A stretch of DNA of 32,386 nt, taken from the NCBI GenBank assembly GCA_015654535.1, contig JAATGU010000109.1:1-32386 (forward strand), written 5' to 3'. Below, one piece after another: positions 1 through 8,388 of this stretch. This DNA is from Bacteroidales bacterium. Its GTDB lineage: Bacteria; Bacteroidota; Bacteroidia; Bacteroidales; Bacteroidaceae. Both the position numbers and the translations under genes were made by a program. How positions within the stretch are numbered: position 1 is the stretch's first letter; every line of letters begins with the position of its first letter. Below the pieces are notes generated by a model, which saw only the letters and a program-made list of their open reading frames with translations, was not told the DNA's origin and ran no database searches.

Positions 1-2
1 AC

Positions 3-770
3 TTACTTCTGTTTTTCAGTAAGATACTTCCAAAAGCGGGCAGGTAGATTTTGTCGGTGAAGTTTTGGATTCAAGCGTTCTTTAATTGTGATCGATTTAA
101 AATACTCTTTCCATAACTGCTGAAAAAGTTTTTCATCCTGAGCCATTAAATCATCGTTTAATATACCGGAAAGAAGATGGAATTCTTTATCTTCAAATCG
201 CACTTCCGTTACCGTGGAAAGATCATAATAGTAGCCATACTCTCTTTTCAAATCATAAATAAGCCATTTCTGATCGGCAAAACGATCCTTAAAATGATCT
301 ACGACCAACGATAAAACGTTATACATGGGTTCTATAGCTGCAAAGAAAGTATCATCCGTTGCTTTCTGAAAACGAAGGAACTGAAGTACTCGCTCTCTTT
401 CCCGACTAACTTTCTTACAGATATTGGAAACGGCTAATACATCTTCATCACCAAAATTGAGTTCAATGGATTGAGAAGCATCAATTGCTTTACGAATATA
501 ACGAAACAGCAACAGATCAATATCGGGGAGTTCGGAAAGCCAACTTATAGTAAGATAAGAAAGTGCCGAAGGCGACAATTTCTTTTGCAAACCTTTCCAC
601 ACACGTTCTGCTTTCGCCTTATCTGTGTAAATAGTCACGACCTCATCATAAAACAGTGGCAACAACTCACCTTCGGCAAGCATGACCATTGGGAAAGTTT
701 TACGGAAATAAGCATCGAATACAGCTGTCAGCAAACCTTCAAAGGTTTTGTCATAGATGAATACCGTCAT
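3..770 (-). CDS. Radical-SAM-linked DNA metabolism protein (TIGR03915 family)
   Basis: This 255-residue soluble protein has no signal peptide or membrane segment. Its start overlaps the end of the upstream radical SAM gene by 20 bp on the same strand, so the two are almost certainly co-transcribed and translationally coupled. The sequence (start MTVFIYDKTFEGLLTAVFDA, end RFWKYLTEKQK) fits the TIGR03915 family of probable DNA metabolism proteins, which is nearly always found beside a TIGR03916 radical SAM protein and in some genomes is joined to a uracil-DNA glycosylase domain. The biochemical role of the family is not established; DNA repair or base modification is inferred from partners. The gene is complete, with its TAA stop at the very edge of the window. 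Confidence 0.85.
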   Translation of the reverse strand: MTVFIYDKTFEGLLTAVFDAYFRKTFPMVMLAEGELLPLFYDEVVTIYTDKAKAERVWKGLQKKLSPSALSYLTISWLSELPDIDLLLFRYIRKAIDASQSIELNFGDEDVLAVSNICKKVSRERERVLQFLRFQKATDDTFFAAIEPMYNVLSLVVDHFKDRFADQKWLIYDLKREYGYYYDLSTVTEVRFEDKEFHLLSGILNDDLMAQDEKLFQQLWKEYFKSITIKERLNPKLHRQNLPARFWKYLTEKQK

Positions 771-2034
771 TTTTTTCCTCTTGAAATGGAATCATTAATT
801 GTCCATCATTTATTTTCTTACCCGATTTCTTTGTAAGCAGAATACGGATAGCATCAGGATTCATACTATTTACTGAGTGCATTGCCAACTCATTGCAAGT
901 AATAAAATATTGTGCCTTCTTCATTACTACTCCTATTTTTTTGAGTTGTGATGATCCCAAGCGGGAATATCGGCGAGAGACCACAATTAACTTAGCGGAT
1001 TTTACTCCAATTCCGGGAATTCTAAGCAGAGTTTCATAATCTGCCCTATTAATATCCACCGGGAAAGATTCAGGATGACGCAATGCCCACGAAAGTTTGG
1101 GATCTATTTCCAAATCCAAATCAGGAAATGCATCATTTACGATCTCATCCACCTTAAATTGATAGAATCGGAGCAACCAATCTGCCTGATACAATCTATT
1201 TTCACGAACCAAAGGCGGTTGCTTCATTGCAGGCAAACGCTTATCATATTCATTCACCGAAACATAACCGGAATAATAGACCCGTTTCATACTGGGACGA
1301 TCATACAAAGAAGACGATAATCGAAGTATATCTTTATCTGTCTCTGCCGTTGCCCCCACAATCATTTGCGTGCTTTGCCCTGCCGGAGCAAACCGAGGAG
1401 CATGGCGATACTTTTTTCTCTCTTCAGAACTTTCTAATACCCCTTGCTGAATATATTGCATGGGTTTAAACACACTTTGAAAACTCTTTTCAGGAGCCAA
1501 TCGTTGAAGGCTCTCTTCATTCGGAATTTCAATATTCACACTCAGTCTATCAGCATATAATCCTGCTTCATTAACCAATTCCCTACTTGCTCCCGGAATA
1601 CTTTTCAGATGAATATAACCATTAAAGCGATATTTCAAACGCAACTCCTTGGCGACCCTTGCCAGCCTTTCCATGGTATAGTCTGGATTACGTACCACTC
1701 CTGAACTTAAGAACAGTCCTTCAATATAATTACGGCGATAAAATTCAACGGTAAGATTTACCAGTTCAGTAACCGAAAAAGTGGCCCGTCTCAAATCATT
1801 ACTCCGGCGATTGATGCAATAAGCACAGTCGTAGATACAATAATTAGTGAGCATTATTTTTAGAAGAGAAATGCAACGTCCATCCTCCGAGAAACTATGG
1901 CAGATGCCCCACCCCGCAGCACTTCCTATCCCGTTCTTTGCATTAGAACGGGTTGTCCCGCTGGACGAACACGATACATCGTATTTAGCAGACTCCGCAA
2001 GTATTTTTAGCTTCTCGAGCACATTCTCATCCAT
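751..2034 (-). CDS. Putative DNA modification/repair radical SAM protein (TIGR03916 family)
   Basis: This is a cytoplasmic radical S-adenosylmethionine protein. The [4Fe-4S]-binding motif C-x3-C-x2-C is visible in TNYCIYDCAYC (near residues 66-73 from the chosen start). Further Cys residues lie in the N-terminal segment (SCSSSGT, GWGICHSF, DGRCIS) and may bind a second cluster. A helix-hairpin-helix DNA-binding motif (LLRIPGIGVKSAKLIV) lies near the C-terminus, as expected for the family. The reaction and DNA substrate are unknown. The start is placed at Met 2034 (MDENVLEKLK), because a -7 box on this strand lies at 2059-2066 and would leave almost no leader for the alternative ATG at 2049. 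The gene overlaps its TIGR03915 partner by 20 bp. Confidence 0.88.
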   Translation of the reverse strand: MDENVLEKLKILAESAKYDVSCSSSGTTRSNAKNGIGSAAGWGICHSFSEDGRCISLLKIMLTNYCIYDCAYCINRRSNDLRRATFSVTELVNLTVEFYRRNYIEGLFLSSGVVRNPDYTMERLARVAKELRLKYRFNGYIHLKSIPGASRELVNEAGLYADRLSVNIEIPNEESLQRLAPEKSFQSVFKPMQYIQQGVLESSEERKKYRHAPRFAPAGQSTQMIVGATAETDKDILRLSSSLYDRPSMKRVYYSGYVSVNEYDKRLPAMKQPPLVRENRLYQADWLLRFYQFKVDEIVNDAFPDLDLEIDPKLSWALRHPESFPVDINRADYETLLRIPGIGVKSAKLIVVSRRYSRLGSSQLKKIGVVMKKAQYFITCNELAMHSVNSMNPDAIRILLTKKSGKKINDGQLMIPFQEEKNDGIHL

Positions 2035-2058
2035 ATTGTTACGCCGCATTTAGTAATG

Positions 2059-2066
2059 CAAAGATA
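2059..2066 (-). promoter_or_regulatory. Bacteroides-type -7 box for the radical SAM pair
   Basis: Read on the minus strand this is TATCTTTG, an exact match to the Bacteroides primary sigma factor -7 consensus TAnnTTTG. It lies 9-32 nt upstream of the two candidate start codons. No clear TTTG -33 element is visible at the expected spacing, so the assignment rests on the -7 box and position alone. Confidence 0.45.
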
Positions 2067-2229
2067 AGAATATTCTCGGTAATTAGTTCATATTTGAGTT
2101 CTTTCAAGAACTCATTTTTTAAATACCTTTACTCAAATATCAAAAGCTGCTTAACAGATAAAATAGAGCCATTCGATATTAAAAAAGCATGCTTAGCTGA
2201 ATATTTCTCAAAAAGACAATAAGAATCTT

Positions 2230-2237
2230 TACTTTTG
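2230..2237 (+). promoter_or_regulatory. Bacteroides-type -7 box upstream of the beta-helix lipoprotein
   Basis: TACTTTTG matches the Bacteroides -7 consensus TAnnTTTG and lies about 40 nt upstream of the first ATG of the lipoprotein gene. No obvious -33 TTTG is seen at 19-20 nt spacing. Confidence 0.4.
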
Positions 2238-2275
2238 TTGAATGTTTCGTCACACCTTCTATAAAATCACATAAT

Positions 2276-3904
2276 ATGCAAACGAACATGATTAACACGG
2301 TCATTTTCTCACCTTTTAAAAAAAAGATGATATTTTGGTTATGCATTTTTACAGCAACGCTTTTTCTTTTTCTTTCATTTTCATCATGCTCTACTGAAAC
2401 TGAAGGAGATGACTCTTCTGGTTCATCCTCTGATAATGATTCGCAAAGCATTCCGGACGATAAGGAAGATTTAGTAGAAAATACTGAGTTTACTAATACA
2501 ATTGTTATCACTCTGGGAAGTTCTCTCAGTATAACCAATCCGGTAGAAAATAATGGTGTCTCTATTACCCAAGACAACGGTGACGTAATTATTAAATCTA
2601 CCATAGAGAATGTGGCGTATACTTTATCCGGTACCCTAACGGATGGATGTGTAAAAGTTTATAGTGACTACAAATTCAAACTGACACTAAACGGAGTTAG
2701 TATTACCAATGCCGATGGACCAGCCATCAATGTTCAATCAAAAAAACGTGTTTTTGTAGTTCTCGCTGATAATACCCAGAATACACTAACTGATGGTAGT
2801 TCATACGCAACAAGTTCTGAAGATCAGAAAGGTACTTTTTTCAGTGAAGGACAACTAATTTTCAGTGGTAGTGGAAATCTCTCTGTGGTAGGCAAATATA
2901 AACACGCTATCTGTAGTGATGATTATGTGCGCATTCGTGATGGCAATATCAGTGTCACGGGAACAGTAGCCGACGGCATTCATACCAATGATGCCGTAGT
3001 TATTGATGGTGGAACATTGAATATCAGTTCTTCAAGTGACGGTATTGAATGTGATGAAGGTTTCATCAAAATAAATAATGGAAATATCACTATCAAATCA
3101 GTAGATGATGGTATCACTACTTCTTACGAAGGCACAGACTCTTCTATCACTCCATATACAGAAATTAATGGTGGAACCATTATTGTCACTACATCAGGAG
3201 CCAGTGGAAAAGGCATTAAGAGTCAGGGAGACCTCACTATTAATGACGGAAAAATTAACGTCACTACCTCAAAATCGGAAGCTGAAGGAATTGAAAGCAA
3301 AACGAATCTTACCATAAACGGTGGTACTGTCGAGGTAACAGCTTACGACGACTGCATCAATGCCAAAACGTCTCTTACCATTAATGGAGGAGAAATATAT
3401 TGCTATGCAAGCAACAACGACGGAATAGATTCCAATGGCACACTTACTGTTACTGGCGGTACCATTATTTCTTGCGGCGCAACGTCTCCTGAGGAAGGAA
3501 TGGATTGCGATAACAACACGTTTAAAATAACCGGCGGAACCATCGTCAGTATGGGAGGTGCAACCAGTACTCCTACCTCGAGTGTCTGTACTCAACGTTC
3601 TGTTATCATTAATGCCGGTGTGGGTACATCTAATCAGTTTGTACATATAGAATCATCAAATGGAGATCAGGTTTTAACTTTCAAGAATCCAAGATCGTAT
3701 ACTACTTTACTCTTCAGCAGCGTTGCTCTTGCAGCCAGCACAAGCTATGTTGTCTATACCGGAGGCAATGTATCGGGCGGGACTAATTTCCACGGTTTAT
3801 ATAACGATGCCACATACAGCGGCGGAACTCAATCAACAACTTTTACTACCAACTCTATGGTGACTACAATTGGTAATACCGGTGGTGGCGGTGGTGGAAG
3901 ATGA
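2276..3904 (+). CDS. Carbohydrate-binding beta-helix lipoprotein (Cthe_2159-like)
   Basis: This is a 542-residue predicted lipoprotein. A hydrophobic stretch ends in SFSSC, with Cys 38 as the likely lipidation site, followed by an acidic Ser/Asp-rich linker (about 42-70) typical of surface-exposed Bacteroidetes lipoproteins. The rest consists of repeated short strands with INGG, DGI and DGG turns (for example DGIHTNDAVVIDGG, INGGTVEVTA, INGGEIYCYA), which suggests a right-handed beta-helix. This pattern fits the Cthe_2159 carbohydrate-binding family (PF14262), whose founding member binds cellulose and pectin-type polysaccharides. The protein ends in a Gly-rich tail. Internal ATGs at 2288 and 2327 are alternative starts that keep the lipobox. 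No catalytic domain is recognised. It is monocistronic, ending at the hairpin at 3928-3961. The ligand is unknown. Confidence 0.78.
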   Translation: MQTNMINTVIFSPFKKKMIFWLCIFTATLFLFLSFSSCSTETEGDDSSGSSSDNDSQSIPDDKEDLVENTEFTNTIVITLGSSLSITNPVENNGVSITQDNGDVIIKSTIENVAYTLSGTLTDGCVKVYSDYKFKLTLNGVSITNADGPAINVQSKKRVFVVLADNTQNTLTDGSSYATSSEDQKGTFFSEGQLIFSGSGNLSVVGKYKHAICSDDYVRIRDGNISVTGTVADGIHTNDAVVIDGGTLNISSSSDGIECDEGFIKINNGNITIKSVDDGITTSYEGTDSSITPYTEINGGTIIVTTSGASGKGIKSQGDLTINDGKINVTTSKSEAEGIESKTNLTINGGTVEVTAYDDCINAKTSLTINGGEIYCYASNNDGIDSNGTLTVTGGTIISCGATSPEEGMDCDNNTFKITGGTIVSMGGATSTPTSSVCTQRSVIINAGVGTSNQFVHIESSNGDQVLTFKNPRSYTTLLFSSVALAASTSYVVYTGGNVSGGTNFHGLYNDATYSGGTQSTTFTTNSMVTTIGNTGGGGGGR

Positions 3905-3927
3905 TAAACCTAACCTAATATTTGATT

Positions 3928-3961
3928 AAATAGCCTCAGAGAATTATCTTTGAGGCTATTT
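3928..3961 (+). terminator. Rho-independent terminator, probably bidirectional
   Basis: The arms AAATAGCCTCA (3928-3938) and TGAGGCTATTT (3951-3961) pair perfectly over 11 bp around a 12-nt loop, and more T residues follow. It lies 24 nt after the beta-helix lipoprotein stop and 37 nt beyond the kinase pseudogene stop on the other strand. The A-run on the left means it could stop transcription from both sides. Confidence 0.85.
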
Positions 3962-3997
3962 TTATCTGTATATACAAATCTTTTTAGGGCAAAAAAC

Positions 3998-5041
3998 TTA
4001 ACGAACAACGCGACCAGAGCCATCACCTTCCATCAAGTTTTCAACTTCAGCAACTGTTACCAAGTTAAAATCACCATAAATAGTGTTTTTTAAGCAAGAA
4101 GCTGCCAGCGCAAAGTCAAGAGCTTTCTGATCATTATCTGGATAAGCGATCAAACCATAAATCATTCCACCTACAAATGCATCTCCCACACCTACTCTAT
4201 CTACGGCGTGAGTAATATCATAGATTCTTGAATACTTCAGTGATTGATCCGAATAGACTATCCCTGCCAGTGTATTATGATTAGAATTAATTGAATTGCG
4301 CAATTCAAGGAACATTTTTTTACAGCGAGGAACTTCAGCAAGCACTCGTTTGCCAACCAACTCAAATCCTTCAATATTTAGTTGCTCATTTACTGTTATT
4401 GCTTTGAAGCCAACCGGAGCAATGCCAAATATTTTTTCATATTCGGGTTCACTACCAAAGATTACATCACTATATTGCACTAAAGCAGGCATAACCTCTG
4501 TAGCCATCTTTCCGTAGTTCCACAAATTTTGCCGAAAATTCAAATCGCAGGAAATAGTCAGCCCCATGCTGTTCGCCACTTCGATAGCTTCCTTACAAGT
4601 ATCTGCTGAACTTTGAGACAAAGCTGCAGCTATACCCGACCAGTGAAACCACTTGGCATCTTTGAATACTTCTTTCCAATTAATCATTCCTGGTTGAATA
4701 GTTGAAATCGATTAATTAGCACGATCATACACTACTTTAGCCGAACGAGCCACTGCCCCATTCTCCATATAATAAATACCCAAACGCTCACCACCAATAG
4801 CAATATTTTTGGTACCTACATTGTGTGAACGAAGTTCCATCAAACAAGCTTTGGCAATATCATTCTCAGGTAAACGGGTTACAAACTCTGCTTCAAGCCC
4901 ATAATTTGCCAATGAAACGGCAACATTGGCTTCACTTCCTCCATATGTCGCAATAAGTTCTTTAGCTTGTGAAAACTTTAAAGAAGCAGGAGCAGTTAAT
5001 CGAAGCAATACTTCTCCAAACGTAACAATTTTATTTTTCAT
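3998..5041 (-). pseudogene. kdgK: 2-keto-3-deoxygluconate kinase (PfkB family) with one in-frame stop
   Basis: Two adjacent open frames are one gene. The N-terminal part (from ATG 5041, MKNKIVTFGEVLLRLTAP, to VVYDRAN) and the C-terminal part (through GMINWKEVFKDAKWFHWSGI) are in the same frame, separated only by TAA at 4712-4714 and eight further sense codons (SISTIQPG). Read through that codon, the protein is 347 residues, a normal KDG kinase length, with the PfkB signatures GGSEANVAVSLANYG near the N-terminus and GVGDAFVGGMIYGL (catalytic Asp) near the C-terminus. Relatives usually have Ser after YDRAN, so TCA to TAA is the simplest lesion. KDG kinase phosphorylates 2-keto-3-deoxygluconate in uronate breakdown, which fits the nearby GH105. 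The C-terminal half starting at 4687 would lack the N-terminal substrate-binding region, so activity is unlikely without readthrough or unless this is a sequencing error. Confidence 0.88.
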
Positions 5042-5095
5042 AAATAATTCTATAGTTGAAAGACAAAAAAATACCCCCGAAAGGTAATTAGTGAT

Positions 5096-5126
5096 CAAAA
5101 GTAATCAAAAGAGAAAAACAGAACAA
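5096..5126 (-). promoter_or_regulatory. Bacteroides-type promoter (-33/-7) for the kdgK gene
   Basis: On the minus strand, TTG (5126-5124) is followed after 20 nt by TACTTTTG (5103-5096), an exact TAnnTTTG -7 box at the spacing expected of Bacteroides vegetative promoters. It sits about 55 nt upstream of the kdgK start at 5041. This is the best-formed promoter seen in the window, so the broken gene appears to have kept its promoter. Confidence 0.6.
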
Positions 5127-5305
5127 TAATATCACCGATTATTTTCATTTAAATAGAAAATTGTAACTTCATTAAGTGCTTATGAAGATATAAGCAACCA
5201 TTCTCTTTATTGGAAAAAATAGGTGAAGAGGATAATGTATTCAACTTTATTTTGTAATATTGTACTTCTGAAAGACACACATATTATGTTATTAAACCAC
5301 CACTA

Positions 5306-8140
5306 ATGAATTATCAGCAAAAAATCATCCTATATATTGTAGTTATACTGTTCTTTTCAACGAGTACTTTCGCATATAACAGACCCCATGTGATAAACAT
5401 CTACAAAGAAAATTATCATGCGGCCAATAAAAACTGGTCGGTAGGACAAGATGAAAGAGGTGTTATGTACTTTGGAAATGATATTGGTCTTCTCGAATTT
5501 GATGGTATAGACTGGGAGTTACATTCCATGCCCAACTCTACCATTGTAAGATCTGTCGCCGTTCTTTCACACAAGACTCTTTTTACCGGAGGATATGAGG
5601 AATTTGGAAGATGGGACAGAGATATTTCGGGGAAACTAAAATATACTTCAATAAGTAATTTATTAAAAAAGTTTCACTCAAAAAATGAATCTTTCTGGAA
5701 AATATGGATTGGAAAGAATTGCGTATATTTTCAGTCATTCAATTCTATTTATATATATGATTACAAAACGGTAAAAGAATTATCTTCCACCAGAAACTTC
5801 CTCTTTCTTCTAAAAGTAAGAAATGAATTCTGGGTACAGGAAATGCACGGATCACTTTTCCGATTAGTTGATAATAAACTACAAAAGATAGAAGGTAGCG
5901 ATCTTTTTCATAATAGTGATGTACGAGTCATTCTACCCTTCTCATCCAATAAATATTTGATCGGAACATCATCCAAAGGAGTTTATATTTATGACGGTAA
6001 GAAATTCACCGAGTGGAATGCCTCTTTATCCAAACTGCTACATTCTGAGGAGTTAAACTGCGGAATCCTTTCCACAAGAGGTTCTTACCTTTTAGGGACT
6101 ATTTTGGGAGGTATTTATGAGGTTGACAAAACCGGAAAAATTGTAGACCACATATCTTCCAATAATGTATTGCAAAACAATACTATTTTGTCTCTGCATG
6201 AAGATAATCTTGGAAATGTGTGGGCTGGACTAGATCGAGGTATTGCATATATAGGTTATCTGAAAAACATGAGTTGTTACATTGATTCCGGAGGAAATAT
6301 AGGAACAGTATATGGAGCTAGTATATGGCATAATAAATTATTTTTAGCAACAAATCAAGGCGTTTTTTATATTTCTAAAGATGAATTGGGAACATTAAAA
6401 GCGCTCTCGGTTACAAAATTAATCAATAACACTCAAGGTCAAGTCTGGTCTCTAAATATTATTGATGACAGATTGTATTGTGGTCATAATAGTGGGATTA
6501 AAGAAATTCATGAAGATTTAAGTGTCACAGAACCTTTTTCTGCAGAGACAGGAGTTTACAAGCTGACAGAGGATAAAATAAAGGGACAAGATGTATTATT
6601 TCTTTCAACTTACAACTGCCTAAAGATAGTACAAAAGCTGACAGGGAAAGTTTATAATATGAAACAAATTCCTGAACCTATTATTAATACAGAAGTGGAT
6701 CATTTAGAAAATATCTGGCTGGAGCATTCTGATAAAGGTGTCTACAAGTGCCGGCTAAGTGACGATCTGAAAAAATTTCAAAGTTTTAAATATTATGGGG
6801 GAGATAGTAAAGATGGACTTCCTTATAAACTTAAAATTTTCAAAGCTTACGGACGTATGTTATTTCTAGGAAATAATGATAAATTTTATACCTACAATGA
6901 TATCATAGATAAAATCATTCCTAACAATGAATTAAATCATTGTTTTAGATCTATCAAAGACTTAAAACAAATTGTGCATATTCATAATAATCTATTTTGG
7001 GCAATAACGGCTTCTGCTATTTATAAATTCACTTATGATGGTTATGAAGCGCATCTTATTGAAAGTTATAATGTAGGAGCTAATAACAATTTATCATTGG
7101 TTAACGCTTACGAAAATATATCTGTGCTGAATGATTCTGTCAGTCTTGTATGCCTTGACAATGGCTTCATTCTTTATAAAAATATAAATAAAAATACCGC
7201 TTACAAAAAGCTCCGTTCTCCCTATTTAGAATCTTTGAAAGAGACAAACAAAAATGGAGATTACAAATACATAGACTTAACTGTACATGCTGAAGTATCT
7301 CATCAGTTCAACACGATTACTTTTAGTTTCTCAGTTGACAATGCATTTGCATCCGGCCTCTCTTTTCAATATATACTTGAAGGTGTGGAAAAAAAATGGT
7401 CGAGCATTCAGAAAATAAATAAAGTATCATACGCCCGTCTACCTAAAGGAAAATATATATTTAAGGTAAGAACAGTCGATAACTTTGGAAATTATTCCGA
7501 GCCTACTTGTTATGAGTTTGAAGTACTGCCACCGTGGTATCAAACCGTTTGGGCTTATTTACTTTATCTAATTGCATTTTCATTGGCCTTCTACATTACT
7601 CGGCTAATGATATTAAAGCGATATAAAAATCTTCATCTACAAAGAGTCAGAGCCAGAGAGTCCCGACAACTAAAAGTGGAAAATGAAATATTGCAAGATG
7701 AGATAGAAAAAAAGAATGCAGAGCTACTGACACAATCTTCTTTTATTATTCAAAAAAATGAGTTCATACTGAAAATGAAAACCATGTTGGATAGTTTATA
7801 TGCAAAAAACACAAATAAATCTTTGATCCCATTATTTCAAAAGATGAATGCATTGCTCAATAATGGTATGGACACAGAGAATGACTGGAAAATGTTTTTA
7901 ATCAAGTTTGAGCAAAAACATAGGGGCTTTTTTAAAAGACTAATCACTTCATATCCCGAGCTAACAAATAATGATCTCAGACTCTGTGCCTGCTTGAAAT
8001 TGGACTTGGATTCAAAAGACATTGCGGCATTAATGAACATATCTGTCAGAGCCGTGGAAAATAACCGCTACCGATTACGAAAAAAGCTTGATATTAAGCC
8101 CTCACAAAATCTCAATGAGTTCTTTCTAAGCATGGAATAG
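5306..8140 (+). CDS. Membrane-spanning PUL regulator: propeller sensor, Y_Y_Y, TM, LuxR-type HTH
   Basis: This 944-residue protein probably senses sugar and activates the adjacent locus. Domains in order: signal peptide (about 1-24, ending TFAYN); two-component-regulator-type beta-propeller repeats (about 30-640; for example NVWAGLDRGIAYIG, GNDIGLLEFDGIDWEL); a Y_Y_Y domain (about 670-742); one transmembrane helix (about 746-768, WAYLLYLIAFSLAFYI); a charged coiled coil (about 775-830); and a LuxR-type helix-turn-helix at the C-terminus (about 885-940, SKDIAALMNISVRAVENNRY). There is no histidine kinase or receiver domain, so it is not a hybrid two-component system; the layout resembles SusR-type one-piece regulators of Bacteroidetes PULs. 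A periplasmic oligosaccharide would be the ligand and the cytoplasmic HTH would bind upstream of susC. It is transcribed in the same direction as susC with a 248-nt gap. Confidence 0.88.
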   Translation: MNYQQKIILYIVVILFFSTSTFAYNRPHVINIYKENYHAANKNWSVGQDERGVMYFGNDIGLLEFDGIDWELHSMPNSTIVRSVAVLSHKTLFTGGYEEFGRWDRDISGKLKYTSISNLLKKFHSKNESFWKIWIGKNCVYFQSFNSIYIYDYKTVKELSSTRNFLFLLKVRNEFWVQEMHGSLFRLVDNKLQKIEGSDLFHNSDVRVILPFSSNKYLIGTSSKGVYIYDGKKFTEWNASLSKLLHSEELNCGILSTRGSYLLGTILGGIYEVDKTGKIVDHISSNNVLQNNTILSLHEDNLGNVWAGLDRGIAYIGYLKNMSCYIDSGGNIGTVYGASIWHNKLFLATNQGVFYISKDELGTLKALSVTKLINNTQGQVWSLNIIDDRLYCGHNSGIKEIHEDLSVTEPFSAETGVYKLTEDKIKGQDVLFLSTYNCLKIVQKLTGKVYNMKQIPEPIINTEVDHLENIWLEHSDKGVYKCRLSDDLKKFQSFKYYGGDSKDGLPYKLKIFKAYGRMLFLGNNDKFYTYNDIIDKIIPNNELNHCFRSIKDLKQIVHIHNNLFWAITASAIYKFTYDGYEAHLIESYNVGANNNLSLVNAYENISVLNDSVSLVCLDNGFILYKNINKNTAYKKLRSPYLESLKETNKNGDYKYIDLTVHAEVSHQFNTITFSFSVDNAFASGLSFQYILEGVEKKWSSIQKINKVSYARLPKGKYIFKVRTVDNFGNYSEPTCYEFEVLPPWYQTVWAYLLYLIAFSLAFYITRLMILKRYKNLHLQRVRARESRQLKVENEILQDEIEKKNAELLTQSSFIIQKNEFILKMKTMLDSLYAKNTNKSLIPLFQKMNALLNNGMDTENDWKMFLIKFEQKHRGFFKRLITSYPELTNNDLRLCACLKLDLDSKDIAALMNISVRAVENNRYRLRKKLDIKPSQNLNEFFLSME

Positions 8141-8198
8141 TTACTTATAAATTACTAAAAATAAGCTTATTATATTATTTTAAGTAGTAAAAGTGAGT

Positions 8199-8221
8199 TA
8201 TGATTTATATAAAAAATCATA
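8199..8221 (+). promoter_or_regulatory. Inverted repeat between regulator and susC, candidate operator or weak terminator
   Basis: The arms TATGATTT (8199-8206) and AAATCATA (8214-8221) pair perfectly around a 7-nt loop. No T-run follows, so it is a poor intrinsic terminator. It lies 53 nt upstream of the -7 box at 8274-8281, a plausible place for activator binding by the upstream-encoded HTH regulator. That role is inferred from position only. Confidence 0.4.
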
Positions 8222-8273
8222 GCTGTGTATTCATAGTGTGCCAACTCTTAAAGACCCTACACTGAATCTATAT

Positions 8274-8281
8274 TACATTTG
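8274..8281 (+). promoter_or_regulatory. Candidate -7 box of the susC promoter
   Basis: TACATTTG is an exact match to TAnnTTTG, about 108 nt upstream of the preferred susC start at 8389. No -33 TTTG is present at the right spacing, as expected for an activator-dependent promoter. It implies a leader of roughly 100 nt, usual for regulated Bacteroides PUL operons. Confidence 0.45.
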
Positions 8282-8388
8282 TTACAAATCGAACATGTAA
8301 CAAACTGGAGTCTGGTAAAAACATAGCCACAGGTTGTTCATTATAGATTTCTAATATGATAATTAATCTGTTGTTAAAAATTAGAATT

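Noticed and set aside
2179..2604. A 141-codon minus-strand frame across the start of the beta-helix lipoprotein gene
   Set aside because: It overlaps the signal peptide and linker of a real gene, and its Ser/Glu-rich peptide is the mirror of the acidic linker; no family is recognised.
3998..5098. Two separate small genes (3998-4687 and 4712-5098) for kinase fragments
   Set aside because: They are in the same frame, separated only by TAA and eight sense codons, and together make one full-length PfkB kinase; the 5098 start lies upstream of the natural MKNKIVTFGE start at 5041.
8356..8388. An upstream ATG at 8356 as the SusC start
   Set aside because: It would put a charged, irregular extension before the signal peptide; the ATG at 8389 gives a typical SusC signal sequence.
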